Counted from the stretch's first letter, positions 53,696 to 63,092 are shown. The stretch is 64,000 bases of DNA from Hyphomicrobiales bacterium (GCA_900466875.1 UBNQ01000020.1:302899-366898); one strand, 5' to 3'. Numbers and translations: made by a program. Notes: generated by a model not told the origin, from the letters alone.

Positions 53696-53821
53696 TCAAA
53701 TCGGAATGTCGGTCACGATTACCCTTCACGAGATCGTGTTCCCTCGCGATTGATCTTCCCCGCATCCGGATCGTTGCAGCCTCATAGCCACTTCGACGCC
53801 ATGCCTGATGACGGGGACCCG

Positions 53822-54655
53822 ATGTCTGACAACGCCTCTTTGCCGCAACCAGACCAATTGTACGAGACCGTGTTTGCGGCTTGCCGGGACAAAGCAGATC
53901 TTCCTCTCTCGAAAATGATTTTGCTGGGTACGCTTGCAGGCACCTATATCGGTCTGGGCGGGCTTTTTGCGACGGTTGCGCTTGCTGGCGCGGACGCCAT
54001 CCCGTTCGGAGTTGGTCAGGTACTGGCCGGGCTGGTATTTTCCGTGGGCCTCGCATTGGTCCTGGTCGCCGGCGCAGAGCTTTTCACCGGCAACACCCTT
54101 ATGATCGGTCCAGTGGCTGCGGGTCAGATACCGGCGTCCAAGGCAATACGTGCCTTGGGCATCGTCTATATTGCGAACTTTTGCGGCGCCCTTCTTCTGG
54201 CTGCAACCGCAGCCTTGGCGGGCCTTCACGAGGCAGGCGACGGGGCTGTCGGCCGTGCCGCCATGGAACTGGCTGAGACCAAGACAGCGAAGGGCTTTGC
54301 CACAACGGCAGCGAGCGGCATCCTCGCCAACCTTCTTGTCTGCCTTGCAGTCTGGCTTGCTTATGCCGGACAGACCGTTACCCAGAAAATTTTCGGTCTG
54401 CTGTTGCCTGTTGCTGCCTTCGTCGCGGCCGGTTTCGAGCATTCCATAGCAAACATGTATCTCCTGTCCTACGCGTTCATCGCTCAATCACTGATGGATC
54501 AGACAAGCACGATCATCTCGTTCACAGATATCTGGGCAAATCTCGTTCCTGCAACGATCGGAAACGTAATCGGTGGAATGCTGCTCGCCCTGACCTACCA
54601 CGCAACTTACCGAAAGTATCGCCAGCCTGACCGACAGTCTCACCCGGCCAGGTAG
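53822..54655 (+). CDS. FocA/NirC-family formate/nitrite channel
   Basis: A 277-residue protein with six membrane helices, a FocA/FNT-type fold. Signature segments: ILLGTLAGTYIGLGGLFATV, ALVLVAGAELFTGNTLMIGP (the conserved FTGN motif), ASGILANLLVCLAVWLAYAG and FEHSIANMYLLSYAFIAQSL with the central channel His. It probably carries formate or nitrite across the inner membrane. I chose the third of three ATGs (53822). The gene directly precedes a formate-dehydrogenase-like enzyme, which favours formate as substrate. Confidence 0.88.
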   Translation: MSDNASLPQPDQLYETVFAACRDKADLPLSKMILLGTLAGTYIGLGGLFATVALAGADAIPFGVGQVLAGLVFSVGLALVLVAGAELFTGNTLMIGPVAAGQIPASKAIRALGIVYIANFCGALLLAATAALAGLHEAGDGAVGRAAMELAETKTAKGFATTAASGILANLLVCLAVWLAYAGQTVTQKIFGLLLPVAAFVAAGFEHSIANMYLLSYAFIAQSLMDQTSTIISFTDIWANLVPATIGNVIGGMLLALTYHATYRKYRQPDRQSHPAR

Positions 54656-54705
54656 CGAACCCGTCCTGCCGAGGCACGAATGCAATAAATGACGAGGAGA
54701 CATTC

Positions 54706-56982
54706 ATGGCTGACCACATCCCAAATCCAGAATCCAAAGGACCTGCTGGCGGCTGGGGCTCGCTTAAATCCATCGCGCGCATCTATGGCGAGGCCTGGCC
54801 GACACCGGCCGCGGTCGAGGCGCTTGCCCGCCAGAACAAGCCGGGCGGTTTCATGTGTGTCTCCTGCGCCTGGCCAAAACCGGTCAACTATCACCCTTTC
54901 GAATTTTGCGAGAACGGGGCCAAGGCCACCCTATGGGATCTGACCAATGCGCGCTGCACACCGGACTTCTGGAACGATCACACGGTCGCCGAGCTGCGGG
55001 CATGGAAAGATCATGACCTTGAAATGACCGGCCGCCTGACGCATCCGATGCGTTACGATGACGGCACAGATCGTTATGTCGAAATAACCTGGGAGGAAGC
55101 TTTCGAGCAGATCGGCGCGGCGTTGAAGATGCAGCCACCGGAATCGACCGTATTCTATTCGTCCGGCCACGCGGGTCTCGAAGCTGCCTATCTCTACGGG
55201 CTGCTCGCAAGGGCATTCGGAACCAACAATCTTCCGCAGAGCTCCAACATGTGCCACGAGACGACATCGGTCGGCCTGAGCAACGTTATCGGCTCACCCG
55301 TCGGCACCATCGTCTGGGAAGACCTCGAAAAAGCCGACGCATTCTTCTTTTTTGGCCAGAACCCAGGCTCCAACAGCCCGCGCTTCCTCCACCCCCTTCA
55401 GGATGCAAAGAAGCGAGGCGCAAATATCGTCACCTTCAATCCTGTCATCGAGCAGGGGCTTGTCTCCTTCGTCAATCCACAAAACCCCTTCGACATGCTG
55501 ACAGGCAAGGAAGCCGCGATTTCCGATGAATATCTGCAGGTGCAGGCGGGCGGCGATATCGCCGCCATCCTCGGCCTTTGCAAGACAGTCATCGAGGCCG
55601 ACGATGCAGCGCTGTCCGCCGGGGCGCCGCGCGTTCTCGACGTGGAGTTCATCAAAGAACACACGACCGGCTTTGATCGCTTCATCGACTGCGTCCGGCA
55701 GGCAGATTGGCAGGACATCGAACGCGAGAGCGGGTTATCGGAACAGGCGATCCGCAAGGCAGGCGAGATCTATATCCGCTCCGAGCGGGTCATCGGCGTC
55801 TATGGTATGGGGCTGACCCAGCATGCGGAAGGCGCTCTCAACATCGCCATGCTTGTCAACCTACTTCTCCTACGCGGAAATATCGGCCGTGAGGGTGCCG
55901 GCTGCTGTCCTGTGCGCGGACATTCGAACGTCCAGGGACAGAGAACCGTCGGCGTAGCGGAGAAAACGAAGCTGATACCAATGGACAAGCTGAAGCAGCT
56001 TTTCAATTTCGATCCTCCAGTCAAGGACGGCCTGACGATTGTTGATGCGGTTAAGGGACTCATAGCCGGCGAGGTCAAAGCCTTTGTCTGTCTCGGTGGC
56101 AACCTTTTGCGAGCTGTTCCGGAACAGAAAGAGATGGAAAAGGGCTGGGAGAAGCTGGACCTGACGGTCATGATCTCAACCAAGCTGAACCGCAGCCATC
56201 TGTTTCCCGGCAGAAAAGCCTACATCCTTCCCTGCATTTCGCGTCTGGAAATGGATAAGCAGGCGAGCGGATACCAGACTGTCACGACAGAGGACAGTTT
56301 CTCCCATATCTCGGCCTCGATCGGAAAGCGGACACCGGCGTCGCCCCAGCTCAAAAGCGAGTTGGCGATCATTGCCGGCATCGCCAAGGCCACGCTTTCC
56401 GATAATCCGAAAATGAAGTGGGATGAATGGACCGCAGATTATGGACTGGTTCGCGATCTGATCGAGGCAAGCTACCCCAAGGACTTCAAGGATTACAACG
56501 AACGCATGTTTCAGCCGGGGGGCTTTTATCGGGGCAATGATGCACATGATCGCGTTTGGAATACAGATGAGAAAAAAGCTCTGTTTACCACTCCGGACCG
56601 ACTGAATGCTCTTTCCTTCGAAGAACGCGCTGGCCGATACCGCCTCGTCTCCATGCGCTCCAACGACCAGTTCAACACAACAATCTACGGCTATTCGGAC
56701 CGTTTCCGTGGCATAGAAGGGACACGCGACGTAGTCCTGATGTGCGAGGAGGACATCGAGGCGGCTGGCCTTTCTGCCGGACAAAGTATCCGACTGGTCA
56801 GTGATTTTGACGATGGAAAACGGCGGGAACTCGGGGGACTGATCATTACCCCACATAACCTGCCCCGTGGTACGATTGGCGCCTATTATCCGGAAAGCAA
56901 TGTCCTTAACGCGATCGATCATCACGATCGGCTTTCCAAAACGCCTGCCTCGAAGGCTATCCCTGTCCGGATCGAGACCTAG
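54706..56982 (+). CDS. FdhF/YdeP-family molybdopterin oxidoreductase
   Basis: A 758-residue cytosolic molybdoenzyme of the FdhF/YdeP group. The N-terminal CVSCAW near residues 51-56 stands where Fe-S cysteines sit in formate dehydrogenases; only this pair is obvious, so cluster binding is uncertain. Molybdopterin-binding segments include SSGHAGLEAAYLYGLLAR near 150-167, NLPQSSNMCHETTSVGLSNV near 175-194 with Cys183 as candidate molybdenum ligand, and FFFGQNPGSNSPR near 213-225. The C-terminal MoCo domain starts near 640. There is no twin-arginine signal. GAGGAG precedes the ATG. It follows the FocA-type channel by 50 bases. Formate oxidation is inferred; relatives in E. coli (YdeP) act in acid resistance. 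Confidence 0.88.
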   Translation: MADHIPNPESKGPAGGWGSLKSIARIYGEAWPTPAAVEALARQNKPGGFMCVSCAWPKPVNYHPFEFCENGAKATLWDLTNARCTPDFWNDHTVAELRAWKDHDLEMTGRLTHPMRYDDGTDRYVEITWEEAFEQIGAALKMQPPESTVFYSSGHAGLEAAYLYGLLARAFGTNNLPQSSNMCHETTSVGLSNVIGSPVGTIVWEDLEKADAFFFFGQNPGSNSPRFLHPLQDAKKRGANIVTFNPVIEQGLVSFVNPQNPFDMLTGKEAAISDEYLQVQAGGDIAAILGLCKTVIEADDAALSAGAPRVLDVEFIKEHTTGFDRFIDCVRQADWQDIERESGLSEQAIRKAGEIYIRSERVIGVYGMGLTQHAEGALNIAMLVNLLLLRGNIGREGAGCCPVRGHSNVQGQRTVGVAEKTKLIPMDKLKQLFNFDPPVKDGLTIVDAVKGLIAGEVKAFVCLGGNLLRAVPEQKEMEKGWEKLDLTVMISTKLNRSHLFPGRKAYILPCISRLEMDKQASGYQTVTTEDSFSHISASIGKRTPASPQLKSELAIIAGIAKATLSDNPKMKWDEWTADYGLVRDLIEASYPKDFKDYNERMFQPGGFYRGNDAHDRVWNTDEKKALFTTPDRLNALSFEERAGRYRLVSMRSNDQFNTTIYGYSDRFRGIEGTRDVVLMCEEDIEAAGLSAGQSIRLVSDFDDGKRRELGGLIITPHNLPRGTIGAYYPESNVLNAIDHHDRLSKTPASKAIPVRIET

Positions 56983-57059
56983 CGATGCCGGCTGTCTTTA
57001 TTGAAGGTTACAATGCCCACGGTGTGACGGGTGACAAACAGAGCGGAGCACTGAAACAA

Positions 57060-57275
57060 ATGGAAAACACACGGTCATTCAACGCCGTCGACGGCGATGG
57101 TAACAGCGCGACGATTGTCGAGGTGACGACGATGTCTGATATTGACAAGACACGACTGGGTACCGAGCGCCCTTTGCGGCGACGCTTCAGCGTGGAAGCC
57201 GGAGAAAGCCTAGATCCGCAAAACGACGGCTCGTTCGTTGGAACCGAAACGAGAAAGGTTTACACTAGGTCGTAA
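57060..57275 (+). CDS. Small conserved-looking hypothetical protein (71 aa)
   Basis: A 71-residue protein starting MENTRSFNAVDGDGNSATIV and ending VGTETRKVYTRS. The strand-rich pattern (TRSFNAVDGDGN..ATIVEVTT, then ESLDPQNDGSFVGTETRKVY) resembles a small all-beta protein found in many rhizobia, but I cannot name a family. A longer in-frame start at 56985 exists; neither has a strong ribosome-binding site. No GGAAC promoter. Confidence 0.6.
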   Translation: MENTRSFNAVDGDGNSATIVEVTTMSDIDKTRLGTERPLRRRFSVEAGESLDPQNDGSFVGTETRKVYTRS

Positions 57276-57423
57276 TCGGCCGCCCTGCGATCCAGAGGCA
57301 TCGACTGGTTATGATGGCCCACAACTCTGAAATAAAGTTAAGTTCTCGAACGGAACCGAACCATCCGACATCGGCGATATCTAGTTGGACTGCCGCTAAT
57401 TTGCTCCGGTGATCAAATTCTGA

Positions 57424-57446
57424 CTATCGTTCGTAACAAACGATAG
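57424..57446. repeat. Inverted repeat, 8-bp arms
   Basis: CTATCGTT and AACGATAG enclose seven bases. It lies 36 bases before the next gene and just upstream of a second, longer palindrome. It may be an operator or the upper part of a leader structure. Confidence 0.6.
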
Positions 57447-57454
57447 GCGCGCGC

Positions 57455-57477
57455 GTTCTCCAGTCGTACTGGAGAAC
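57455..57477 (+). promoter_or_regulatory. Perfect palindrome overlapping the ribosome-binding site
   Basis: Ten-base arms GTTCTCCAGT and ACTGGAGAAC around CGT. The GGAG in the 3' arm is the ribosome-binding site of the gene starting at 57483. The hairpin could mask translation, or the DNA palindrome could bind a dimeric repressor. Confidence 0.7.
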
Positions 57478-57482
57478 AAACT

Positions 57483-58373
57483 ATGCAATCCGCAAGGTCT
57501 GCCAATCACTTCAAAACTGCGTCGACAACGGAAGTCGAGCTCGAACGGGTATTCTCGCCGAAAACTCTGATCACACCACCAGTTGCCCCTACAGCGCTGT
57601 GGACCATCGAACGTGGCATGTCGCCTATTATCGCGACCGCGATCCATGAGGGACACTCTACACGACTGGAGCTACAGCCCTTGTTCGGTTTGGATGATCG
57701 AGAGCGGTTACGGGAGGAGGATCCCTACACCGAGTTCACCATTCGCGATGTTCCCAATCGCATCGTCTTTCATCGCTCGCGCTTCGAGGTGGACATTAAC
57801 CGCAATCGCGAGGGCGCCATATATCTGAGGCCGGAGCAGGCATGGGGTTTGAATGTGTGGGCAGGAGCGCTTCCGGACGACCAGATAGAAGCCTCCCTAC
57901 GAACCCATGACGCCTATTACGATATGCTGCTGCCTTTCCTGAAGGAAATCGAGCGCCAGTTCGGCCGATTTGTCGTTCTCGACATCCATAGCTACAATCA
58001 TCGCCGTAACGGGCCAACCGCTCGACCTACACCGCCGGAGCAGGCACCGGACATCAATATTGGCACATCCTCGATGGACCGCGGGCGCTGGGCGCCGGTA
58101 GTCGACGCACTCATCGCCCATTTCCGATCGCATACTATCAACGGCAGCCCGCTGGACGTACGCGAAAACGTCGCCTTTCAGGGCAAGGGCGAACAGACGC
58201 GGTTCATCCACGAACATTTTCCCAAAACGGGCTGCGCAATCGCGGTCGAATTCAAGAAGTTTTTCATGGATGAATGGACAGGCGAACCAGACAAAGGTGT
58301 CCTCGATCAGCTTCGTCAGATCGTTGCAACAGCGATCCCGATGCTGGAGATGACGCTCGCGAGGCAGCCATGA
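57483..58373 (+). CDS. N-formylglutamate amidohydrolase-family protein
   Basis: A 296-residue zinc amidohydrolase of the HutG-like N-formylglutamate amidohydrolase family. The region SRFEVDINRNREGAIYLRPE near residues 100-119 and VVLDIHSYNHRRNG near 163-176 carry the metal-binding His and Glu; RENVAFQGKGEQTRFIHEHF near 227-246 and IAVEFKKFFMDE near 254-265 complete the site. It probably cleaves an amide or formyl-amide on a glutamate-like residue. It is the first of three coupled genes; its stop overlaps the next start (ATGA). No hut genes are nearby, so it is unlikely to serve histidine degradation. Confidence 0.88.
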   Translation: MQSARSANHFKTASTTEVELERVFSPKTLITPPVAPTALWTIERGMSPIIATAIHEGHSTRLELQPLFGLDDRERLREEDPYTEFTIRDVPNRIVFHRSRFEVDINRNREGAIYLRPEQAWGLNVWAGALPDDQIEASLRTHDAYYDMLLPFLKEIERQFGRFVVLDIHSYNHRRNGPTARPTPPEQAPDINIGTSSMDRGRWAPVVDALIAHFRSHTINGSPLDVRENVAFQGKGEQTRFIHEHFPKTGCAIAVEFKKFFMDEWTGEPDKGVLDQLRQIVATAIPMLEMTLARQP

Positions 58374-60259
58374 CCCATGCTTCGTCGCAGACTCGCAGCA
58401 GTGATGACAGCTGGCTTGACGAGATCGTATCCTGCCTTGCTGACGGTAAGTCGATCCGACGCGACCTACCCGGCGGAGGACGGCTGCATATCGATCGGCC
58501 GCTCCCCTTCCTGTGCGTCCATATCGCCGAGGACGGAGGAGAGCCGGCTGCCCGCGACATCGCACAAGCGAACGCGTCCTATCTCATAACTCCGCATGCG
58601 GCATCCGCGATCATGGTGATCGAGGCTATAGAGGCTCCGCTGCGCAAACAGTTCGGCGCATTCATTCTGTTCGACATCGGCGAGTTGAAGCAGGATCGGT
58701 TCCTGACCGACGATGCGCCTTTCCTGCCTCCATTCGAGATTGCCATATGGGCGAGCGCCGACATGGCGGAGGCGGCTGAAACCTTCTCCACCGCGATCAG
58801 TGACAGCGAGGCGCGGTTTCGCACGCCGCGCGTCGAACACGCGGCAACGCCTCCGGCGCGCGAAGACAAGGCATTGGGCCGTGACCTCGGCTGTTCGACA
58901 CTTGCCGTCAGGTTTGCCCCCGTCTACCGGCAACCCGGCAGCGACCAGATTTATCCGGAACTTCACGACCAATTGGTGTCGGTCCTGTTCGACGCGGGTC
59001 TGCGAGCCATCGCGCGTTTCGTCGAAGCTGGAAAAATCCTTCAGCCGAAGACGCATCGGGCACTCGGACGCAGGGCCTTCGTGGATGCGGTCTCGCGTGT
59101 CGACCGAAGCATTGACGAAGTGGCCTCGACATTCGATTTCTTGCTGGCTGTGACGCCCATCAATGCCGAGTCGGCTTTCGAAGCCTTCAAGCGAGAGGGG
59201 CATCAACCTGTCTTTCTGTACCGTCCTCTTGCCCTGCAGGTTGAGGCGGCAAAACGGAAGCTCTTTTCGATTTCCTTCGACCATCTCGAAGACCCTGTCC
59301 TGCACCAGCTTTATCGCGAAAAACAACAGGAACTCGATCTTCAGCTCTCGCTCCTTTCCTCCCGCCAGAAACCGCAGTTCGTCGAATTCGGACGGGCGCT
59401 GTACGGCCCGGTGGAGCCCCTTCTGCTGCGAGAGGCGCAGATCATTCTGTCGCAGCTTACCAATACGGAACCGAGCGGCGATGAGGATGTGGGGGCACAA
59501 GGCCGGATGGCCGACTGCTTTCAGGTGGAACGACGTGCCCGCACGATGATTGCCGCCTATCATCGCCGGCTGAAGGAGTTCGACGTCTCCGTCGAGCTTC
59601 GCGACGACCTGCCGTCCGGCCTCATGGTATCTAGCCATCGGCTGTTGATCGCACGCAGCACCGTGATGGCCATGGCCCGGGTCGAGCCGCTGCTGTCGCA
59701 TGAGATCGGTGTCCACCTGCTGACCTATTTCAACGGATCGGCTCAGGGCCTGCGGCTGTTTCGCTCCGGCCTTGCGGGATATGAGGGCATGCAGGAAGGT
59801 CTGGCCGTTTTCGCCGAATTCCTGTCGGGCGGCATGACGCCGGCACGCTTGAGGCTGATTGCCGGACGGGTGGTCGGATGTGCGTCCATGCTGGACGGAG
59901 CAACCTTTTCCGAGACCTATTCTCTTCTTGTCGAGAAGCATAATTTTACGCCGCCGGCCGCGTTCAATCTCGTTCTGCGGCTTTATCGCGGCGGCGGGCT
60001 GGCGAAGGATGCGATCTATCTCCGCGGACTGCTTGCCCTGCTCGATCACCTGCGCACCGGTGGCGCACTCGAACCCTTCTGGATGGGCAAGATAGCCGCC
60101 TCGCATTTCGGTGTGATGCAGGAGTTGGCAGAGCGCGGCCTGCTGCGCCTGCCGGCGGTTCGTCCCCTTTTTCTCGAAACCGAAGAAGGTCGCACCCGAC
60201 TGGCACGCGCCAGAGACGGCATGCGTCCGCTCGACATGATTCAACGACAGGAGACATGA
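58370..60259 (+). CDS. QEGLA-motif protein (DUF1704), predicted metallopeptidase
   Basis: A 629-residue protein of the DUF1704 family, annotated in databases as flavohemoglobin-expression-modulating QEGLA protein. It is homologous to the eukaryotic tyrosine carboxypeptidase MATCAP. The candidate zinc site is HEIGVH (His444, Glu445, His449) with Glu476 in GMQEGLAVFAEF as third ligand, the family's catalytic layout. The N-terminal 170 residues form a separate region with FILFDIGELKQD. No signal peptide. Coupled on both sides by overlaps to the amidohydrolase and the ATP-grasp gene. Its substrate is unknown; a peptide or peptide-like conjugate is inferred. Confidence 0.88.
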   Translation: MTHASSQTRSSDDSWLDEIVSCLADGKSIRRDLPGGGRLHIDRPLPFLCVHIAEDGGEPAARDIAQANASYLITPHAASAIMVIEAIEAPLRKQFGAFILFDIGELKQDRFLTDDAPFLPPFEIAIWASADMAEAAETFSTAISDSEARFRTPRVEHAATPPAREDKALGRDLGCSTLAVRFAPVYRQPGSDQIYPELHDQLVSVLFDAGLRAIARFVEAGKILQPKTHRALGRRAFVDAVSRVDRSIDEVASTFDFLLAVTPINAESAFEAFKREGHQPVFLYRPLALQVEAAKRKLFSISFDHLEDPVLHQLYREKQQELDLQLSLLSSRQKPQFVEFGRALYGPVEPLLLREAQIILSQLTNTEPSGDEDVGAQGRMADCFQVERRARTMIAAYHRRLKEFDVSVELRDDLPSGLMVSSHRLLIARSTVMAMARVEPLLSHEIGVHLLTYFNGSAQGLRLFRSGLAGYEGMQEGLAVFAEFLSGGMTPARLRLIAGRVVGCASMLDGATFSETYSLLVEKHNFTPPAAFNLVLRLYRGGGLAKDAIYLRGLLALLDHLRTGGALEPFWMGKIAASHFGVMQELAERGLLRLPAVRPLFLETEEGRTRLARARDGMRPLDMIQRQET

Positions 60260-61305
60260 TGCGGATTGCATTTTTTGTGAACTCGATTGCCGATGAGGCC
60301 GCGTTCTACACGACGACAGCCCTTGCGCTCGCCGCAATCGCCCGCGGCCATAACGTATGTTACCTAACGCCCGGCGATTTCGTGTTGCGCCCCGATGATA
60401 GCCTGATGGTGCGCGCGACCACTGTCAAAAAAGGCAAGACCAGGAAGCCTGATGCATTCATAGCAGCGTTGCAGGGTGAGCAGGCTGAGGTCCAGACGAT
60501 CCCAATCGAGGACATCGACGTCCTGTTCCTGCGGAATGACCCCTCGCAGGACGCTGATGAGCGGCCGTGGGCAGCCCATGCCGGGATTATTTTCGGCCGA
60601 CTGGCGGCCGAACGCGGCGTGCTGACGCTCAATGATCCTGACGGGCTGGCCCGCGCGCAGAACAAGCTCTATTTCCAGGGCTTTCCCGAGACCGTGCGCC
60701 CAAAGACCCTTATCTCGAAAAGCATCGAGGAGATCCGCGCCTTTATCGACGAGCAGAAGCAGGGCGCCATCCTCAAGCCGCTGCAAGGTTCCGGCGGAAA
60801 AAACGTTTTCAAGATCGCGTCCAGCAAGGAAGCCAATCTCAACCAGATATTCGAGGCCGTCAGCGGCGAAGGTTACCTGATCGCGCAAGGTTATCTTCCC
60901 GACGCGACCGCCGGCGACATTCGTCTTTTCCTGATGAACGGTCGCCCGTTGCAGCGGGACGGCGCCTACGCGGCGCTGCGTCGTGTTCCGGCGAAGGGCG
61001 AGGTACGCTCTAACATGCATGCCGCTGGCACTGCGGCAACCGCCGAGATCACACCCGAGGTTCTTGCTGTGGCAGAAATGGTTCGCCCTAAACTGATCGA
61101 AGACGGCATGTTTCTCGTCGGGCTAGACATCGTCGGTGACAAGATCCTTGAGATCAACGTTTTCACTCCGGGCGGCCTTCCGGATATTGCCGGGCTTCAC
61201 GGAGTGGACCTTTCGGTCGACGTCATCATTGCGCTGGAACAGAAGGTCGAGATCCGGAAAAATTACGCAGGTCTGATCAATAACCGTGCTCTCGCCACGC
61301 TGTAA
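60259..61305 (+). CDS. RimK/glutathione-synthetase-like ATP-grasp ligase
   Basis: A 348-residue ATP-grasp enzyme similar to bacterial glutathione synthetase. The N-terminal substrate domain starts RIAFFVNSIADEAAFYTTTA. The ATP-grasp part has GAILKPLQGSGGKNVFKI near residues 169-186 and the magnesium-binding FLVGLDIVGDKILEINVFTP near 288-307. It joins an amino group to a carboxylate at ATP cost. Two ATGs (60256, 60259) follow AGGAG; the second has better spacing. Together with the two genes before it, this forms a cassette that could make, trim and deformylate a peptide-like compound. Its own substrate is unknown. Confidence 0.88.
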   Translation: MRIAFFVNSIADEAAFYTTTALALAAIARGHNVCYLTPGDFVLRPDDSLMVRATTVKKGKTRKPDAFIAALQGEQAEVQTIPIEDIDVLFLRNDPSQDADERPWAAHAGIIFGRLAAERGVLTLNDPDGLARAQNKLYFQGFPETVRPKTLISKSIEEIRAFIDEQKQGAILKPLQGSGGKNVFKIASSKEANLNQIFEAVSGEGYLIAQGYLPDATAGDIRLFLMNGRPLQRDGAYAALRRVPAKGEVRSNMHAAGTAATAEITPEVLAVAEMVRPKLIEDGMFLVGLDIVGDKILEINVFTPGGLPDIAGLHGVDLSVDVIIALEQKVEIRKNYAGLINNRALATL

Positions 61306-61434
61306 GGTGCTTGATATCTTTCATCAACGGGCACTACGGTCTTGACTGGATCAGAACCAGCGACCCAGTTGGCACCCATTCATGATTTGCTGGTGGATAC
61401 TCTCGCAGGAAGATTCTAGCGGTCCGAAGCCAGT

Positions 61435-62688
61435 CTACTCAGCGCATGTGCCAAGGATAGGCATCATCGCCTTGATGTGCCCGTCGATGCGTTCCAGCAC
61501 TTTTTGGGGAACATAAGCCCGTTCTGGCAAGGTCCACCAAAACCCGTCGACCTGGCTTATGACTTCGGCCACGGCCTTCAAGACTGCAGCTTCGGGTAAT
61601 TGAGCCCGATTGGCGAACGCTTTCCATCGCTGGGCATTCATCGCTTTGAATGAGCGCTCGCCAGCAAGCGACAATGCCATCGCGTCAGCTGGAATATACG
61701 GAATTGTTGAGAGTACGTCGTAGACTGGGGCGATCGCCGGTTTGTCGCCCACACCACCATAGGTCACTGACCAATTTTTGAGATGCATATCGCCGTTACC
61801 AGTCATGACAGCGAAAGCCAGCCGTCGTACGAATTCGAGCGAGGTAGCCGTTGAGACCGCTATTGCGAGCGCTCTGGCGATGTCATGATACGCCGCCCCT
61901 TCGTATTTTCGGGAAGGATAGATACCAAATACCTGGGCGAAATCCTCCATGTGGATACGCTCACCGTTGGCCTCACGATCGAACCGCTTGACCAATAGTA
62001 CTTTGCCATCTGACAGCGTCGCAAATTCCTCCGGAATGCCCTCAAAATCTGTTTGGTCGACGAGTTCACGCCCTGGTACGTCCATCCCTATCGCTTCGGC
62101 TAAGGCGAGTTGAGCGTATTCGTTCTCGGAGACACCGGGGAAGGACGTCGAGGGGAACTTGGCAATGTACGAACCCTGCCCGTCGCCGAGCGGGATTGTC
62201 AATCCTCCACCCTTGCCTGTGTTCTTGATGACAGAGAGCTTCATCTGGACACCTGCCAGAGAAAAGCGGGCTTTTGGTCTGGGGCGCGAACGCGCATCGA
62301 CAGAAGCAACAGCACCTCCGCTCGGCACAACACGAACGGCTCCGGGCAGATCCGAACCAAGCGCGACGAGGAGATCGAAATCGTTTCCGGCCCGGACACT
62401 GCCTGCGTGGTGCTTCTCCATCGCTTCGCGCAGCTTGTCTTCCGGCAGAAGATTGGCAAAGAACGCCGGCAGTGCTCTGGCTACTGGCTTCGGATCTTTG
62501 CGGAGACCACCGGTGGCTGAACGAAAAGACAGGCTGAGCACAGGGAACCCGCCAGTCGCACGATAGCTGTCCTCGAAGCTGAATGCGTTAAAGTCGCCGG
62601 GCGTCCTGACGATCGTCCCAATTCTCAGATCATTCAGGAATACCTCGAGAGACGAAATGGATCTCGGATGAACCGGAACATCAGTCAT
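61435..62688 (-). CDS. hipA: HipA-family Ser/Thr kinase toxin
   Basis: A 417-residue HipA kinase. The N-terminal domain spans about 10-130 (HipA_N, with LPAFFANLLPEDKLREAM). The Gly-rich SLAGVQMKLSV near 143-153 and the PGVSENEYAQLALAEAIGMD region lie in the core. Catalytic features are the Asp300 loop TGNGDMHLKNWS and the metal-binding Asp324 in PVYDVLST. HipA toxins phosphorylate tRNA synthetases and halt growth. I chose the ATG at 62688; it overlaps the antitoxin gene by eight bases. All key residues appear intact. Confidence 0.9.
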   Translation of the reverse strand: MTDVPVHPRSISSLEVFLNDLRIGTIVRTPGDFNAFSFEDSYRATGGFPVLSLSFRSATGGLRKDPKPVARALPAFFANLLPEDKLREAMEKHHAGSVRAGNDFDLLVALGSDLPGAVRVVPSGGAVASVDARSRPRPKARFSLAGVQMKLSVIKNTGKGGGLTIPLGDGQGSYIAKFPSTSFPGVSENEYAQLALAEAIGMDVPGRELVDQTDFEGIPEEFATLSDGKVLLVKRFDREANGERIHMEDFAQVFGIYPSRKYEGAAYHDIARALAIAVSTATSLEFVRRLAFAVMTGNGDMHLKNWSVTYGGVGDKPAIAPVYDVLSTIPYIPADAMALSLAGERSFKAMNAQRWKAFANRAQLPEAAVLKAVAEVISQVDGFWWTLPERAYVPQKVLERIDGHIKAMMPILGTCAE

Positions 62689-63013
62689 GATCGTCGCTCT
62701 CCAGGCTGACAACGAAGGCTGGCAGATCATCATCGTCATCATGAGGCTTCAGGAGAGTATCGACTGCCGGGGTGATCGCTTTCGGGATGAGCATCAGTTC
62801 GAGACCAAGCGCACGCGCGATGTTGATCAATGTCGTAACGCGGGCAGCAGCGCTGCCGACCTCGATTTCTCGATACCTCGGGCGCGAGATGCCCGCCATA
62901 TCGGCAACCTGCTCCTGTGTGAGTTGAAGGTCCTTACGGGCCGACTTTAACCGGCTACCAATTTCCAACAGAGGATTTGACAAATCTTCCACACCGATAC
63001 CTATACAGATCAT
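62681..63013 (-). CDS. hipB: HipB-family antitoxin (XRE HTH)
   Basis: A 110-residue DNA-binding protein: the XRE helix-turn-helix spans about residues 16-75, with LTQEQVADMAGISRPRYREI (helices 2-3) and INIARALGLELMLIPK after it. An acidic C-terminal tail (DDDDDLPAFVVSLE) may contact the toxin. It is placed before and overlaps hipA, the standard HipBA order. Autoregulation via the palindromes at 63008-63120 is likely. The first codon is ATG at 63013; a GTG at 62992 is an alternative. Confidence 0.88.
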   Translation of the reverse strand: MICIGIGVEDLSNPLLEIGSRLKSARKDLQLTQEQVADMAGISRPRYREIEVGSAAARVTTLINIARALGLELMLIPKAITPAVDTLLKPHDDDDDLPAFVVSLESDDHD

Positions 63014-63092
63014 TTTCTCTTAAAAGAAGCGTATGCGGCTCTTTTGTCAAGTGTTCGGTTATCAGAATGATCTGCTCACATATCTCTTAATT

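Noticed and set aside
57240..57275. GGAAC at 57240 as a promoter for the amidohydrolase cassette
   Set aside because: It lies inside the small gene before the cassette, over 200 bases away, and lacks TT at the right spacing. The GGAAC at 57345 also lacks a -10 element.
58466..60337. A 623-codon open frame antisense to the QEGLA gene
   Set aside because: It is the complement of a high-GC coding gene with clear family motifs. Its composition is random-looking and no ribosome-binding site was found.
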